Source: Paraktedonobacter sp035294465
GTDB taxonomy: Bacteria > Chloroflexota > Ktedonobacteria > Ktedonobacterales > Ktedonobacteraceae
Length of the DNA: 33,861 bases
Reading direction: 5' to 3'
NCBI GenBank assembly: GCA_035294465.1
Contig: DATGKW010000074.1
Coordinates: forward strand, 1 to 33,861
This document shows positions 6,948-14,873 of this stretch, piece after piece. Position 1 is the stretch's first letter, and every line of letters starts with the position of its first letter. The position numbers and the translations under genes are program-made. A model generated the notes under the pieces. The model did no database searches and had not been told where the DNA came from. It saw nothing but the letters and a program-made list of their open reading frames with translations.

Positions 6948-7757
6948 TTGCAACTCAAAAGTGTTGATGATATTACAACAGCTCACCGGCATATTTTTCT
7001 CTCGCCGCATTTCGATGACGTGGTCTACTCCTGCGGGGGCACGCTGGGTGTTCAGGTAAGCGTGAGCCTGCGTCCCCTGGTCATCACCGTTTTTGCCGGT
7101 ATGCCTTCAATCACGACGCTCAGCCCTTACGCGCTCGATGTTCATCGCAAGATGGGCTTCGGCCAGGATGTACAGGCCGCGATTTCAACCCGGCGTCAGG
7201 AAGATGCAGCGGCTATGGAGCTTCTGGGCGTGGACTACCTCTGGCTCGATTACCCCGACGCAATCTATCGCGGCACGCCTGCTTACTATACGCAGGATAG
7301 CCAGTTGATAGGCGGGGAGGTTCATCCTGATGACCGCTGGATCGACGAGCAGCTGGCTGAAACGCTGGTCAATCTGCGCAAACGGCTGCCCGATACCGTC
7401 TGGTACGCGCCGCTGGGCATTGGGCGCCATGTTGATCACCAGATCGTCTGCTCTGCCGCCGACCGCCTGACTGAGATGGGCGCGAGGGTACATCTCTACG
7501 AGGATTTCCCTTATGTCGTTCGCCAGAGCGGGGCGCTGACCGAACGCCTTGAGGAATTCGGCTACGCGCTGGAGCCAGAGTTAGTCGAAATGTCCGAAAT
7601 GCTTCATCTGCGCCAGGAGGCCGCAGCCAAATACGCTTCACAGATCTCGGTGAACTTCAACGATGAAGCAAACCTGTTCAGGACAATTGCGACCTATGCC
7701 CACAGCATTCGCCCGGTCGAGACGGTCCACCTGGAACGCTACTGGGCCTTTCGTTAA
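6948..7757 (+). CDS. PIG-L/LmbE family zinc deacetylase
   Basis: A 269-residue protein of the LmbE-like family, zinc enzymes that remove acetyl groups from N-acetylglucosaminyl conjugates or similar amides. The N-terminal motif FLSPHFDDVVYSCGG carries H21 and D24, and HVDHQIV carries H164, completing the zinc triad; D23 would be the general base. The start is taken as TTG 6948, because GGAGGAA ends seven bases before it and the family domain begins 16 residues later. An ATG at 6816 would add 44 residues with no family match. The substrate is unknown. It follows mutY by 135 bases and is probably a separate unit. Confidence 0.85.
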   Translation: MQLKSVDDITTAHRHIFLSPHFDDVVYSCGGTLGVQVSVSLRPLVITVFAGMPSITTLSPYALDVHRKMGFGQDVQAAISTRRQEDAAAMELLGVDYLWLDYPDAIYRGTPAYYTQDSQLIGGEVHPDDRWIDEQLAETLVNLRKRLPDTVWYAPLGIGRHVDHQIVCSAADRLTEMGARVHLYEDFPYVVRQSGALTERLEEFGYALEPELVEMSEMLHLRQEAAAKYASQISVNFNDEANLFRTIATYAHSIRPVETVHLERYWAFR

Positions 7758-7761
7758 ATGG

Positions 7762-7833
7762 ATGTTTGCTAGCCTGCACTTTCGCGGCGCGCATACCTGG
7801 CAAACGCGAGCGGAAATACAGGCTAGCAAACAT
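7762..7833. repeat. 72-bp palindromic element (large imperfect stem-loop)
   Basis: A perfect 15-base inverted repeat has arms at 7762-7776 (ATGTTTGCTAGCCTG) and 7819-7833. Pairing continues inward to 7785/7810 with two mismatches and one G-T. That gives a 24-pair stem with a 24-base loop. It begins four bases after the deacetylase stop codon. There is no T-run, so it does not look like a factor-independent terminator. It may be a dispersed palindromic repeat or a MITE-like element, or it may protect the mRNA 3' end. No other copy was seen in this window. Confidence 0.7.
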
Positions 7834-7878
7834 GGCAAGCATAAAGTCCTGTTCGAGCAGCCCGGCTATTTCAGGGTA

Positions 7879-7887
7879 TGGTATCAT
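7879..7887 (+). promoter_or_regulatory. Possible extended -10 promoter of the kinase gene
   Basis: TGGTATCAT has the TGn motif directly before a TATCAT -10 hexamer, about 120 bases upstream of the kinase start. No convincing -35 hexamer is seen at the right distance. Confidence 0.35.
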
Positions 7888-8006
7888 AGGGAAAGAATAG
7901 CATCGGCAGAAATAGTAAAATCTCAACGTCTCATGCTCGCTCTCTTTATCGTGACAGGAAAATACAGCAGCGCGTAAGCGGTTCAGAGAAGAAGAAAGTA
8001 AAGTTG

Positions 8007-9875
8007 ATGAAGGGGATTGAAGGTCTGACCCTGGGACGATACGAGCTATGCCGGCGAATTGCGCAGGGAGGGATGGCTGAAGTCTACCTGGGCTACGACC
8101 GCAGAGTGCGCCGTCAGGTGGCAGTAAAAGTGCTCTACGGGCGCGACGAATCCTTTGTGCGCCGGTTTGAGCGCGAAGCCCTGGCAGTCGGCGCACTCGC
8201 TCATAATCATATTCTACCCCTCTACGATTTTGGCGAGCAGAGTCCCTGGTATTACCTGGTGATGCCCTATGTGGACGGCTGCACCTTGCGCGATTACCTC
8301 TTCCGGCATAAGCAACTCACGCTGGAAGAGACTGCCAGCTTTCTCAGCCAGATTGCTTCAGCGCTACAATATGCGCACGATCATGGAGTGGTTCACCGGG
8401 ATGTCAAACCTTCCAATATTCTTTTGCGCCAGGATGGCTACGCGTACCTGGTTGATTTTGGCCTGGCAAAAGCTATACAAGGAGCGGAAGTCCTGACCAG
8501 CGTGGGAGCGATGGTGGGCACGCCTGAATATATGGCCCCGGAGCAGTCTAATGGCCTTAGCGACTATCGCAGCGATATCTACTCCCTGGGCATCATTCTC
8601 TATCAGATGCTCACCGGCCAGTTGCCTTTCCTGGCGGAATCGCCAGTGGCCGTCTCACTCAAACATATTCAATCAACGCCTACTCCTCCGCGCATGCTAA
8701 ATGACGCCATTCCTCAAAGTATCGAAGATGTAATCCTCAAAGCTATGGCCAAAGACCCCACCGATCGCTATCAGGCGGCTAGCGCTCTCTCCACCACATT
8801 CTGGAAAGCGCTCCAGCAAGAAATGTTCAAAAGGCACGCGGAAAAGGGGGAGAACAGGGATCTCGCTCAGAACACTGCGCCCGCAAACCCGGCAGAGAAA
8901 GGACAGAAGCAGGCAGATGCCACGAAGACCACAATACAGACGATCGGCAAGTTGCCGGAAGGCGAAGAACTTCAACTGCAAGTGCGCCCGCCCATTATGC
9001 CATTACGCTTCCCCTTAACCGAGAGGCCCGGCGCTCTTGCTACGATGCTCAACACTTCGCTGCCACCAGCCTCCCCGCTCTCTCACCGCCTGCGCCATCT
9101 TAATAAACGTGAGGTAAGTTTACTGGTTTGCCTGCTTCTGTTCGTGCTGGCGCTGCCACTTGGGCTGCTCACCTGGCAACTTGAGCATACAAGTTCAGCG
9201 GGCCATCAATTGAATCTCTCTCCAGCGCAACGGGCTGCCGCAACCGCAACCGCCGATAGCGAGGCTATTCTGGCCGCGCAGGCGCGTGTGAAAGCGACAG
9301 CCGGCATTACCAGTTCCATCGGAGCAGGCAAAATTCTCTTCGCTGATCCATTAACAGTCCAGGGTGGAGGATGGATCGATGATGGGCATCAGTGCTTTTT
9401 CAACCCCCAGGGCTATCATGTGCAGACCACTATTGCCCACGAGTTTGCCTGGTGCTATTCCGGCCGACAGGCTTTCTCCAATGTCCTTATTAATGTTCAA
9501 GCTTGCCTGATACGCGGCGAAGTCTACGGGCTGATTTTCCGCCTGAGTCCAGCTACACAACAGTTCTATGCCCTGGAAATCAATAACCAGGGAGAGTACC
9601 GCTTCGTGCTGGCCGATGGGAGCAATCCCGCCCTCTGGCTTACGCTTATCGACTGGACGCCCTCCACCGCCCTCCACGCCGGTTATAACCAAACCAATAC
9701 ACTCCTGGCAATTGCCTCTGGCTCTAGCTTTCGTTTTTATGTCAACAAGCAACTGATTGTCACCAGTTATACGAACGCCGCCTATAGCTCCGGGCTGGTA
9801 GGCTTTCTTGTTGGTGGCGATACTCCTGGCGGGACGGAAGCGGTATTTAGCAATCTGCTAGTCATTCAGAAATAG
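8007..9875 (+). CDS. Membrane-bound Ser/Thr protein kinase with an extracellular sensor-like domain
   Basis: A 622-residue Hanks-type (PknB-like) kinase. The cytoplasmic kinase domain (about 12-275) has the glycine loop IAQGGMAEVYLG, ATP-binding K41, catalytic D132 in HRDVKPSN, metal-binding D150 in DFG, and GTPEYMAPEQ in the activation segment. A variable linker leads to one membrane helix near residues 370-393 (LLVCLLLFVLALPLGLLTW). The outer part (about 445-622, GKILFADPLTV to AVFSNLLVIQK) looks like a concanavalin/DUF1080-type beta-sandwich; PASTA repeats are absent. It probably senses an extracellular ligand, perhaps sugar or wall material. The ATG at 8007 is chosen; a TTG sits directly before it. 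Confidence 0.9.
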   Translation: MKGIEGLTLGRYELCRRIAQGGMAEVYLGYDRRVRRQVAVKVLYGRDESFVRRFEREALAVGALAHNHILPLYDFGEQSPWYYLVMPYVDGCTLRDYLFRHKQLTLEETASFLSQIASALQYAHDHGVVHRDVKPSNILLRQDGYAYLVDFGLAKAIQGAEVLTSVGAMVGTPEYMAPEQSNGLSDYRSDIYSLGIILYQMLTGQLPFLAESPVAVSLKHIQSTPTPPRMLNDAIPQSIEDVILKAMAKDPTDRYQAASALSTTFWKALQQEMFKRHAEKGENRDLAQNTAPANPAEKGQKQADATKTTIQTIGKLPEGEELQLQVRPPIMPLRFPLTERPGALATMLNTSLPPASPLSHRLRHLNKREVSLLVCLLLFVLALPLGLLTWQLEHTSSAGHQLNLSPAQRAAATATADSEAILAAQARVKATAGITSSIGAGKILFADPLTVQGGGWIDDGHQCFFNPQGYHVQTTIAHEFAWCYSGRQAFSNVLINVQACLIRGEVYGLIFRLSPATQQFYALEINNQGEYRFVLADGSNPALWLTLIDWTPSTALHAGYNQTNTLLAIASGSSFRFYVNKQLIVTSYTNAAYSSGLVGFLVGGDTPGGTEAVFSNLLVIQK

Positions 9876-9994
9876 CCTGTGCCAGCCAGATCCACGCTTT
9901 TCGAGAATTGCCAGGGAGGGAAGAAAAATGCCTGGCTCGCATGTTTCCATAATGTGGATAGAAATAACCTGGACATTGAGAGGATTGTTATAGC

Positions 9995-11518
9995 ATGAGT
10001 ATTGATACCCCGCTTTCACCACTGTTCCCGCAAAATGGGCATACCCCGATGGCTACCCATACGGTTTACCTGGCCCTGGGCGCAAACATTGGAGATCGGC
10101 GCGGCAATCTGGCTGCGGCACTGCAACGCCTGCGCGAGGTGGTGGAAATCGCGAGCATCTCTTCCATTTACGAAACCGATCCGGTCGGCTATACCAACCA
10201 GCCCCGTTTTCTTAATATTACCTGCTGTGGAAAAACCTGGCTCTCCGCGGAAAGCCTGCTGAAATATGTGAAGGAAATCGAGTCTGCAATTGGCCGCAAA
10301 CCCTCATTCCGCAACGGGCCTCGTCCGATAGATATCGATATTCTCTTCTACGACAACTTACAGCTCGAAGGAGAACAGTTGACCATTCCGCACCCACGTA
10401 TGCGCGAGCGGGCCTTTGTCCTGGCACCTCTGGCAGAGATTGCGCCGGAAGTCACTGACCCGGTTAGCGGAAAAACGGTTCAAGAACTGCTCGCCGCGAT
10501 TCCGCAGGAGGGCGTGACCCGTCTGGCTCCAAGCCTGAAAATCTCGCTTGACCGCGATATTCAAGGGGGTCAGCCATCCATTCACGTGCGGCTGGGGCGC
10601 GCGGGCGTTGTGGGGGTCTCCAAAGCCATTCTGATTGGCGACAAGGATCATCAGCAGTGGTTCAATGCCACTTTTGATCTCTACGCGAACCTGGATGCCA
10701 CCCAGGCCGCAGTCCATATGTCGCGTTTCAACGATGCGCTGGAAGAGGTGCTGGAAGAAACAGGCATGCAAGCCTGGCCACGTATCGAAATTCTGGCGGA
10801 ACATATCGCCAGAACTATTGTTGAGAAGCAACAGGTGCTGCGGGCAGAAGTCTCTATTCACACGACTTACCCGCTCCAGCGCTGGACCCCCGTTTCAGGC
10901 AGGCGCACGCAGGAAGTCTATGGCCTGCTCGCTCAGGCGGTCGCTACCCAGGGTTTTTCACGACGCATGGTCGGGGTAGAGGTCGAAGGCATGGTTGCCT
11001 GTCCCTGTGCCCAGGATATGGTTCATTCGTTTGCGCGCGTGCGTTTGAAAGAGGAGGGCTTTGACGAGGAGACTATTCGGAAGATGCTGGAAGTGACGCC
11101 TCTGGCCACGCATAACCAGCGTGGACGCGCAACCGTAATGGTGGGCACCGATACCGACCTGGATGCCAGCGAACTGATAGATATCGCCGAGAACGCCATG
11201 AGTTCGGAGAACTACGGCTTGCTCAAACGGCCAGACGAGCTGTATATCGTGAACAAGGCTCACGCAAATCCCCGCTTTGTGGAGGACGTTGCGCGAGAAA
11301 TCCTGCGCGCGCTGGTCGAGAAATACACAGATCTGCCCGACGAAACGTTCGTCTGGGTACGCCAGCGTAACGAAGAGACCATTCACAAGTATGATGTTGA
11401 GGCTGAGGGCTGGGGCACACTGGGAGAGTTACGCGCCGAGATTCTCCACAACCGGCAGCTTGCACGCCATACAACAAAGGAGGAATGGCTGGGTCTGGCA
11501 ATTGATCCCTCTTTATAG
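9995..11518 (+). CDS. Fusion of FolK (HPPK) with COG1469 GTP cyclohydrolase (FolE2/MptA type)
   Basis: One 507-residue frame joins two enzymes. Residues about 20-175 are 6-hydroxymethyl-7,8-dihydropterin pyrophosphokinase: LALGANIGDR near the start, YETDPVGYTNQPRFLN, and the magnesium aspartates D113 and D115 in RPIDIDILFYD. Residues about 185-500 are a GTP cyclohydrolase of the FolE2/MptA superfamily. They have C336 and C338 in ACPCAQDM and H373 in THNQR, the usual metal-site segment. The CPCAQ form is closer to archaeal MptA than to bacterial FolE2 (CPCSKE). The ATG at 9995 has GAGAGG 11 bases upstream; an in-frame ATG at 10049 is possible. Together the domains cover the first pterin-forming step and a later activation step of folate or pterin synthesis. 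Confidence 0.87.
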   Translation: MSIDTPLSPLFPQNGHTPMATHTVYLALGANIGDRRGNLAAALQRLREVVEIASISSIYETDPVGYTNQPRFLNITCCGKTWLSAESLLKYVKEIESAIGRKPSFRNGPRPIDIDILFYDNLQLEGEQLTIPHPRMRERAFVLAPLAEIAPEVTDPVSGKTVQELLAAIPQEGVTRLAPSLKISLDRDIQGGQPSIHVRLGRAGVVGVSKAILIGDKDHQQWFNATFDLYANLDATQAAVHMSRFNDALEEVLEETGMQAWPRIEILAEHIARTIVEKQQVLRAEVSIHTTYPLQRWTPVSGRRTQEVYGLLAQAVATQGFSRRMVGVEVEGMVACPCAQDMVHSFARVRLKEEGFDEETIRKMLEVTPLATHNQRGRATVMVGTDTDLDASELIDIAENAMSSENYGLLKRPDELYIVNKAHANPRFVEDVAREILRALVEKYTDLPDETFVWVRQRNEETIHKYDVEAEGWGTLGELRAEILHNRQLARHTTKEEWLGLAIDPSL

Positions 11519-11596
11519 TTGTGTTATACTTTCTTTAGAGGCGAGGAAGCATTGACTTCGGGTCGAATATCAGGGGTCACATGTCTTGCCAGAACG

Positions 11597-11605
11597 TGCT
11601 ATAAT
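11597..11605 (+). promoter_or_regulatory. Extended -10 promoter upstream of rsfS
   Basis: TGCTATAAT is a perfect TATAAT hexamer (11600-11605) with the TGn extension. It lies 59 bases before the rsfS start. A -35 match is poor, which extended -10 promoters tolerate. Confidence 0.55.
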
Positions 11606-11664
11606 GCATGCCAAAGAGTATCTTCCGTGCCTCCGGGCTTGAATATAATTTTTCGAGGTAGGAT

Positions 11665-12048
11665 TTGAAAAGCACACAGGGAGTGATTGTGGAAGGAGTA
11701 TTACTCGATCCTGGTCAGCTAGCGCATCTTGCAGTAGACGCCGCGTCCGACAAGAAAGCCTCAGACGTTCTGCTCCTGGATATTCGTGAGGTCACAACGT
11801 TTGCCGATTACTTCGTGATTTGCAGCGGGAGCAATCGCCGCCAGATCAAGGCAATTGCTGAGGCCGTTGACGAGCAACTTAGCATGCAAGGCGCCACCCT
11901 GCTGCACCGCGAAGGCGATTCCGAAACTGGCTGGATACTGCTAGATTTTGGCGATGTGATTGTGCATATTCTGGGACCTAAGGAACGTGAATATTATGAT
12001 CTGGAACGCCTCTGGAGCGGGGCTAAAACAGTGGTCTACCTACAATGA
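11665..12048 (+). CDS. rsfS: Ribosomal silencing factor RsfS
   Basis: A 127-residue RsfS/Iojap protein, which binds ribosomal protein uL14 and blocks joining of the two subunits when nutrients are short. The typical core is present: ASDVLLLDIREVTTFADYFVICSGSNRRQIKAIAEAV, then the GWILLDFGDVIVHILGPKEREYYDLERLW block. The start appears to be TTG 11665 behind GAGGTAGG; internal GTG codons at 11686 and 11692 are possible. RsfS often follows nadD, but no nadD is here. The next small gene begins within or just after its stop. Confidence 0.92.
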   Translation: MKSTQGVIVEGVLLDPGQLAHLAVDAASDKKASDVLLLDIREVTTFADYFVICSGSNRRQIKAIAEAVDEQLSMQGATLLHREGDSETGWILLDFGDVIVHILGPKEREYYDLERLWSGAKTVVYLQ

Positions 12049-12074
12049 TTCTTCAACAAAAAAGGTGGTCAACG

Positions 12075-12251
12075 ATGACATTCTTGCGTAATCGACTCTT
12101 CCTCGGCGGTATCTTGCTTGGCGGCATCTGTGGCCTGATTATCGGCTCGGTCATCGCCTTCACGCTTGGTGAGAGCAGCGCCAGCGCTCTGCGCCGCATG
12201 ATAGAAGAGCGCAATCGGGGAAAAGTGCCGAGCGAATATCTTTCGCAATAG
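12075..12251 (+). CDS. Small YtxH-like single-pass membrane protein
   Basis: A 58-residue protein with one hydrophobic helix of glycine-rich type (LFLGGILLGGICGLIIGSVIAF), followed by a charged tail (RRMIEERNRGKVPSEYLSQ). This resembles YtxH-domain proteins, whose function is poorly known. The ATG at 12075 is favoured because AAAGGTGG lies just upstream. An ATG at 12045 overlaps the rsfS stop as ATGA and would add ten residues. It is likely cotranscribed with rsfS. Confidence 0.7.
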   Translation: MTFLRNRLFLGGILLGGICGLIIGSVIAFTLGESSASALRRMIEERNRGKVPSEYLSQ

Positions 12252-12353
12252 CCTGACTCCATCCATTTTCTTCATACTGTTTCTAAGCTGGTCTTTTTTT
12301 GTGCCTTTGCCCCTGCTCTTTTTATCCAGATTACCTATCTGCACGGTAAATTA

Positions 12354-12382
12354 TTGCATATTTCAAAGGAATAATGTATAGT
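12354..12382 (+). promoter_or_regulatory. Promoter of the lamin-tail-domain protein gene
   Basis: TTGCAT (12354-12359), a 17-base spacer and TATAGT (12377-12382) form a good sigma70-type promoter. It lies about 55 bases upstream of the coding start at 12439. Confidence 0.65.
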
Positions 12383-12438
12383 CCGCATACACACTAAATG
12401 ATTCATATGTGGTTTCAGGTAGCGATGGAGGAAAATCA

Positions 12439-13371
12439 ATGTGTCTATCTCATATTTTTGCATCTGTATATCACGATAAAAATCTCCCTCTCAAAAAGTG
12501 GCTTGCCTCCTGTCTTTCTATATTCTTACTGCTTGCTTGTCTCCTGTTCATCACTTCGCCCGCTCATAGCGCATCTAAACATGGATGCGCACCACCCAAT
12601 CCCCCACCTCTAGCAAATCCCTTACCGGCGCCGCCTACAGTAGGAAGTGTGTTCATTAACGAGGCTCTTTCTCAACCGCGCTCGACCTGGAACTGCTCGG
12701 AGCCGGCAGGAACATACTCACAACAGGAAGATAGCTGGATTGAACTCTATAACCCTGGAAGTCAGCCGCTCAATCTCTACGCTTCGCACGCCGAAGTTTC
12801 GCTCGACGATGGGACGACCTGGTATTATTTGCCATTTGGTTCAGATATCGCTCCCGGTGGCTTCCTGGTAGTCTTCCCGGAAGAAAATCAGATTGATCCT
12901 AGCTCCACCTGGATAGTTCAGCTGGATATCGAAAATATTACCGTTGATCAGGCAGCTATCCCTACGCTTCAACCAGACCAGTCGTTCGCGCGCGTGCCAG
13001 ACGGTTCTCAGAACTGGCAGTTTGTTGGTCAGCCAACCATCGACGCCAGCAATGATTCTTCCGGCCAGCCGGTCACGCCGACGCCCACCAGAACACCCAA
13101 AACAACGGCTTCAACCGGTTCTGGCAGTAGCGGAGCCAGTACGCCAGCAGGCTCCGGCACGCAGCCCGCCTGGAGCGAAGTCCAGTTGCCTGCGACCTCC
13201 GTAGCGCAAATTCCCACCGATCCTTCAACACAACTACTCTCCCAGGCGCAGAGCACACCGGCCGCGCAGAACAGCGGGCCAGATAGCGGAGCCATTGTTT
13301 TAATCATCACGCTGATTTTGCTGCTCCTGGGTACGCTGGTATGGTGCTGGAAGCTCTTCCGCGCGCCTTGA
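12439..13371 (+). CDS. Exported lamin-tail-domain (LTD) protein with a C-terminal membrane anchor
   Basis: A 310-residue surface protein. Residues about 19-45 form a signal peptide or anchor (KKWLASCLSIFLLLACLLFI, then SPAHSAS). Residues about 68-180 look like a lamin-tail domain: SVFINEAL, SWIELYNPGSQPLNL, IAPGGFLVVFP and a closing SFARVPDGSQNW. A Thr/Ser/Pro/Gly-rich linker follows. Near the end comes a membrane helix (GAIVLIITLILLLLGTLVWCW) with a short positive tail. The ATG at 12439 follows GGAGG; a GTG at 12409 is less likely. LTDs occur in bacterial secreted nucleases and surface proteins. No catalytic domain is seen, so a binding role is the safest guess. Confidence 0.75.
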   Translation: MCLSHIFASVYHDKNLPLKKWLASCLSIFLLLACLLFITSPAHSASKHGCAPPNPPPLANPLPAPPTVGSVFINEALSQPRSTWNCSEPAGTYSQQEDSWIELYNPGSQPLNLYASHAEVSLDDGTTWYYLPFGSDIAPGGFLVVFPEENQIDPSSTWIVQLDIENITVDQAAIPTLQPDQSFARVPDGSQNWQFVGQPTIDASNDSSGQPVTPTPTRTPKTTASTGSGSSGASTPAGSGTQPAWSEVQLPATSVAQIPTDPSTQLLSQAQSTPAAQNSGPDSGAIVLIITLILLLLGTLVWCWKLFRAP

Positions 13372-13457
13372 CGGTAGCAGGAGGCCATGATACTCTGACT
13401 TTAGAACTGCGTGGATATTCCCTATGGCTATACGAAGAACAGCGAAATGAGATAGGT

Positions 13458-14837
13458 ATGCCTGAAAGCACCAGCACTCTTCCTGATCCTCTCCCCGTAG
13501 GCAAAGCGAGGCGTAATCGGCGCGCGAAGATCGCGATCATCGGAGGCGGTAGCGCCTATTGCGCCGGGCTGATGCGCGCCTTTGCCCATCACGCGCAAGC
13601 CTTTCAGGGCTGTCATATCACTCTGACGGATATCGACCGCGACGGTCTGGAACTGATCTATACTCTCGGTACAAAGTTCTTGCGTAACGCGGGCGCGGAC
13701 CTGACGCTGGAGCGCACCACGGACCGTCACATTGCATTGGATGGTGCGGATTTCGTGCTGACCAGCTTCCGCACCGGCGGCTTGCCGGCCCGGCGCCTGG
13801 ACGAGAAGATCCCCCTGCGCCATGGTTTGATCGGCCAGGAAACGGTAGGAGCCGGCGGCTTTTTCTACGCGCTACGTACAGTTCCGGTCGTGGCAGAGAT
13901 CGCGTGGGAGATGGAGAAGGTTGCACCCAACGCTTTCCTGCTGAACTATACCAACCCAAGCAATATCGTCACGGAGGCCATTGCCCATTGCAGTTTCACA
14001 AAAATCATCGGTATGTGCGATGGGCCGATGCACGAGGTCGCCCGCATGGCCGCGCAGGCCGGCATCAGCCTTTCAGATGGGCAGCGTCTCTATCATCGCA
14101 CGGTCGGGCTCAATCACGGCAACTGGACAACCGCCGTGTGGCGCGAGGGCGTGGATATCTTGCCGGAGATTGTCTCCTGGTGCCAGCGCTATCTTGCTAC
14201 CAACCCACCAATGACGCAGGAAAACTACCCCTTCGTGATGATCGCCACGCTTACCGCTCGCTATGGAGCCATCCCTTCAGAATATATGCACTACTATTAC
14301 TTCCCGGAGAAAGTGCTCGAATTTTATCGGCAAAAACCAACCTCGCGTGCCGAGGATATCATGGCCATACTGCCCGAAATCCTGCAACACTACCGCGAGG
14401 AGGCGCAGAAGGATGTGCCACAGCTGACGAAAGTGCGCGGCGGAGGGGGCTTCGGTGATTTCGCCCTGGATGTTCTACGCAGTATTCTCAACAACACAGG
14501 CGAGGAGTGGGTGCTGAACGTGCCCAATCGCGGCACCATCGGCTTCCTGCCCAATGACCGCGTAATTGAGGCTCCCTGTCGCGTGGATGCGCGCGGCGCG
14601 ACGCCCTTTGTGCAAGGAGACGGCGGCATCTCCCTGGATCAGCGCGGTTTGATTTACCTGCTCAGTGAATTCGAGGGCGCGACGGCCCAGGTAGCTCTGC
14701 ACGGCACTCGCCGCAATGCTATCAAGGCTCTGGCCGCCAATCCGCTGGTAATGTCATACAGCAAAGCAGAGGCGGTTTATGACGATCTGGCAGCAGCTCA
14801 CGCGCCATATTTGCCTGAGCGTCTGTTGAGAGATTAG
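13458..14837 (+). CDS. Glycoside hydrolase family 4 (NAD- and Mn-dependent glycosidase)
   Basis: A 459-residue GH4-type enzyme, close to the family length of 430-450. GH4 enzymes cleave alpha- or beta-glycosides by an NAD-assisted oxidation/elimination. The NAD-binding start IAIIGGGSAYCAGLMRAF lies near residue 25. Later come TNPSNIVTEA, the metal-site C187 in GMCDGP, and N219/H220 in VGLNHGNW. The C-terminal half (GTIGFLPNDRVIEAPC, EFEGATAQVALHG) also fits. Substrate (6-phospho-glucoside, galactoside or galacturonide) cannot be assigned. ATG 13458 is chosen; a longer frame from 13341 would overlap the upstream gene by 31 bases. No sugar transporter is adjacent. Confidence 0.87.
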   Translation: MPESTSTLPDPLPVGKARRNRRAKIAIIGGGSAYCAGLMRAFAHHAQAFQGCHITLTDIDRDGLELIYTLGTKFLRNAGADLTLERTTDRHIALDGADFVLTSFRTGGLPARRLDEKIPLRHGLIGQETVGAGGFFYALRTVPVVAEIAWEMEKVAPNAFLLNYTNPSNIVTEAIAHCSFTKIIGMCDGPMHEVARMAAQAGISLSDGQRLYHRTVGLNHGNWTTAVWREGVDILPEIVSWCQRYLATNPPMTQENYPFVMIATLTARYGAIPSEYMHYYYFPEKVLEFYRQKPTSRAEDIMAILPEILQHYREEAQKDVPQLTKVRGGGGFGDFALDVLRSILNNTGEEWVLNVPNRGTIGFLPNDRVIEAPCRVDARGATPFVQGDGGISLDQRGLIYLLSEFEGATAQVALHGTRRNAIKALAANPLVMSYSKAEAVYDDLAAAHAPYLPERLLRD

Positions 14838-14873
14838 CAAATCAGAGCAAATGAAAGTAGGGGTTCCTTTGGC

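Noticed and set aside
9910..9936. GCCAGG/CCTGGC inverted repeat after the kinase gene
   Set aside because: A six-pair stem with a 15-base loop and no T-run is expected by chance in this sequence.
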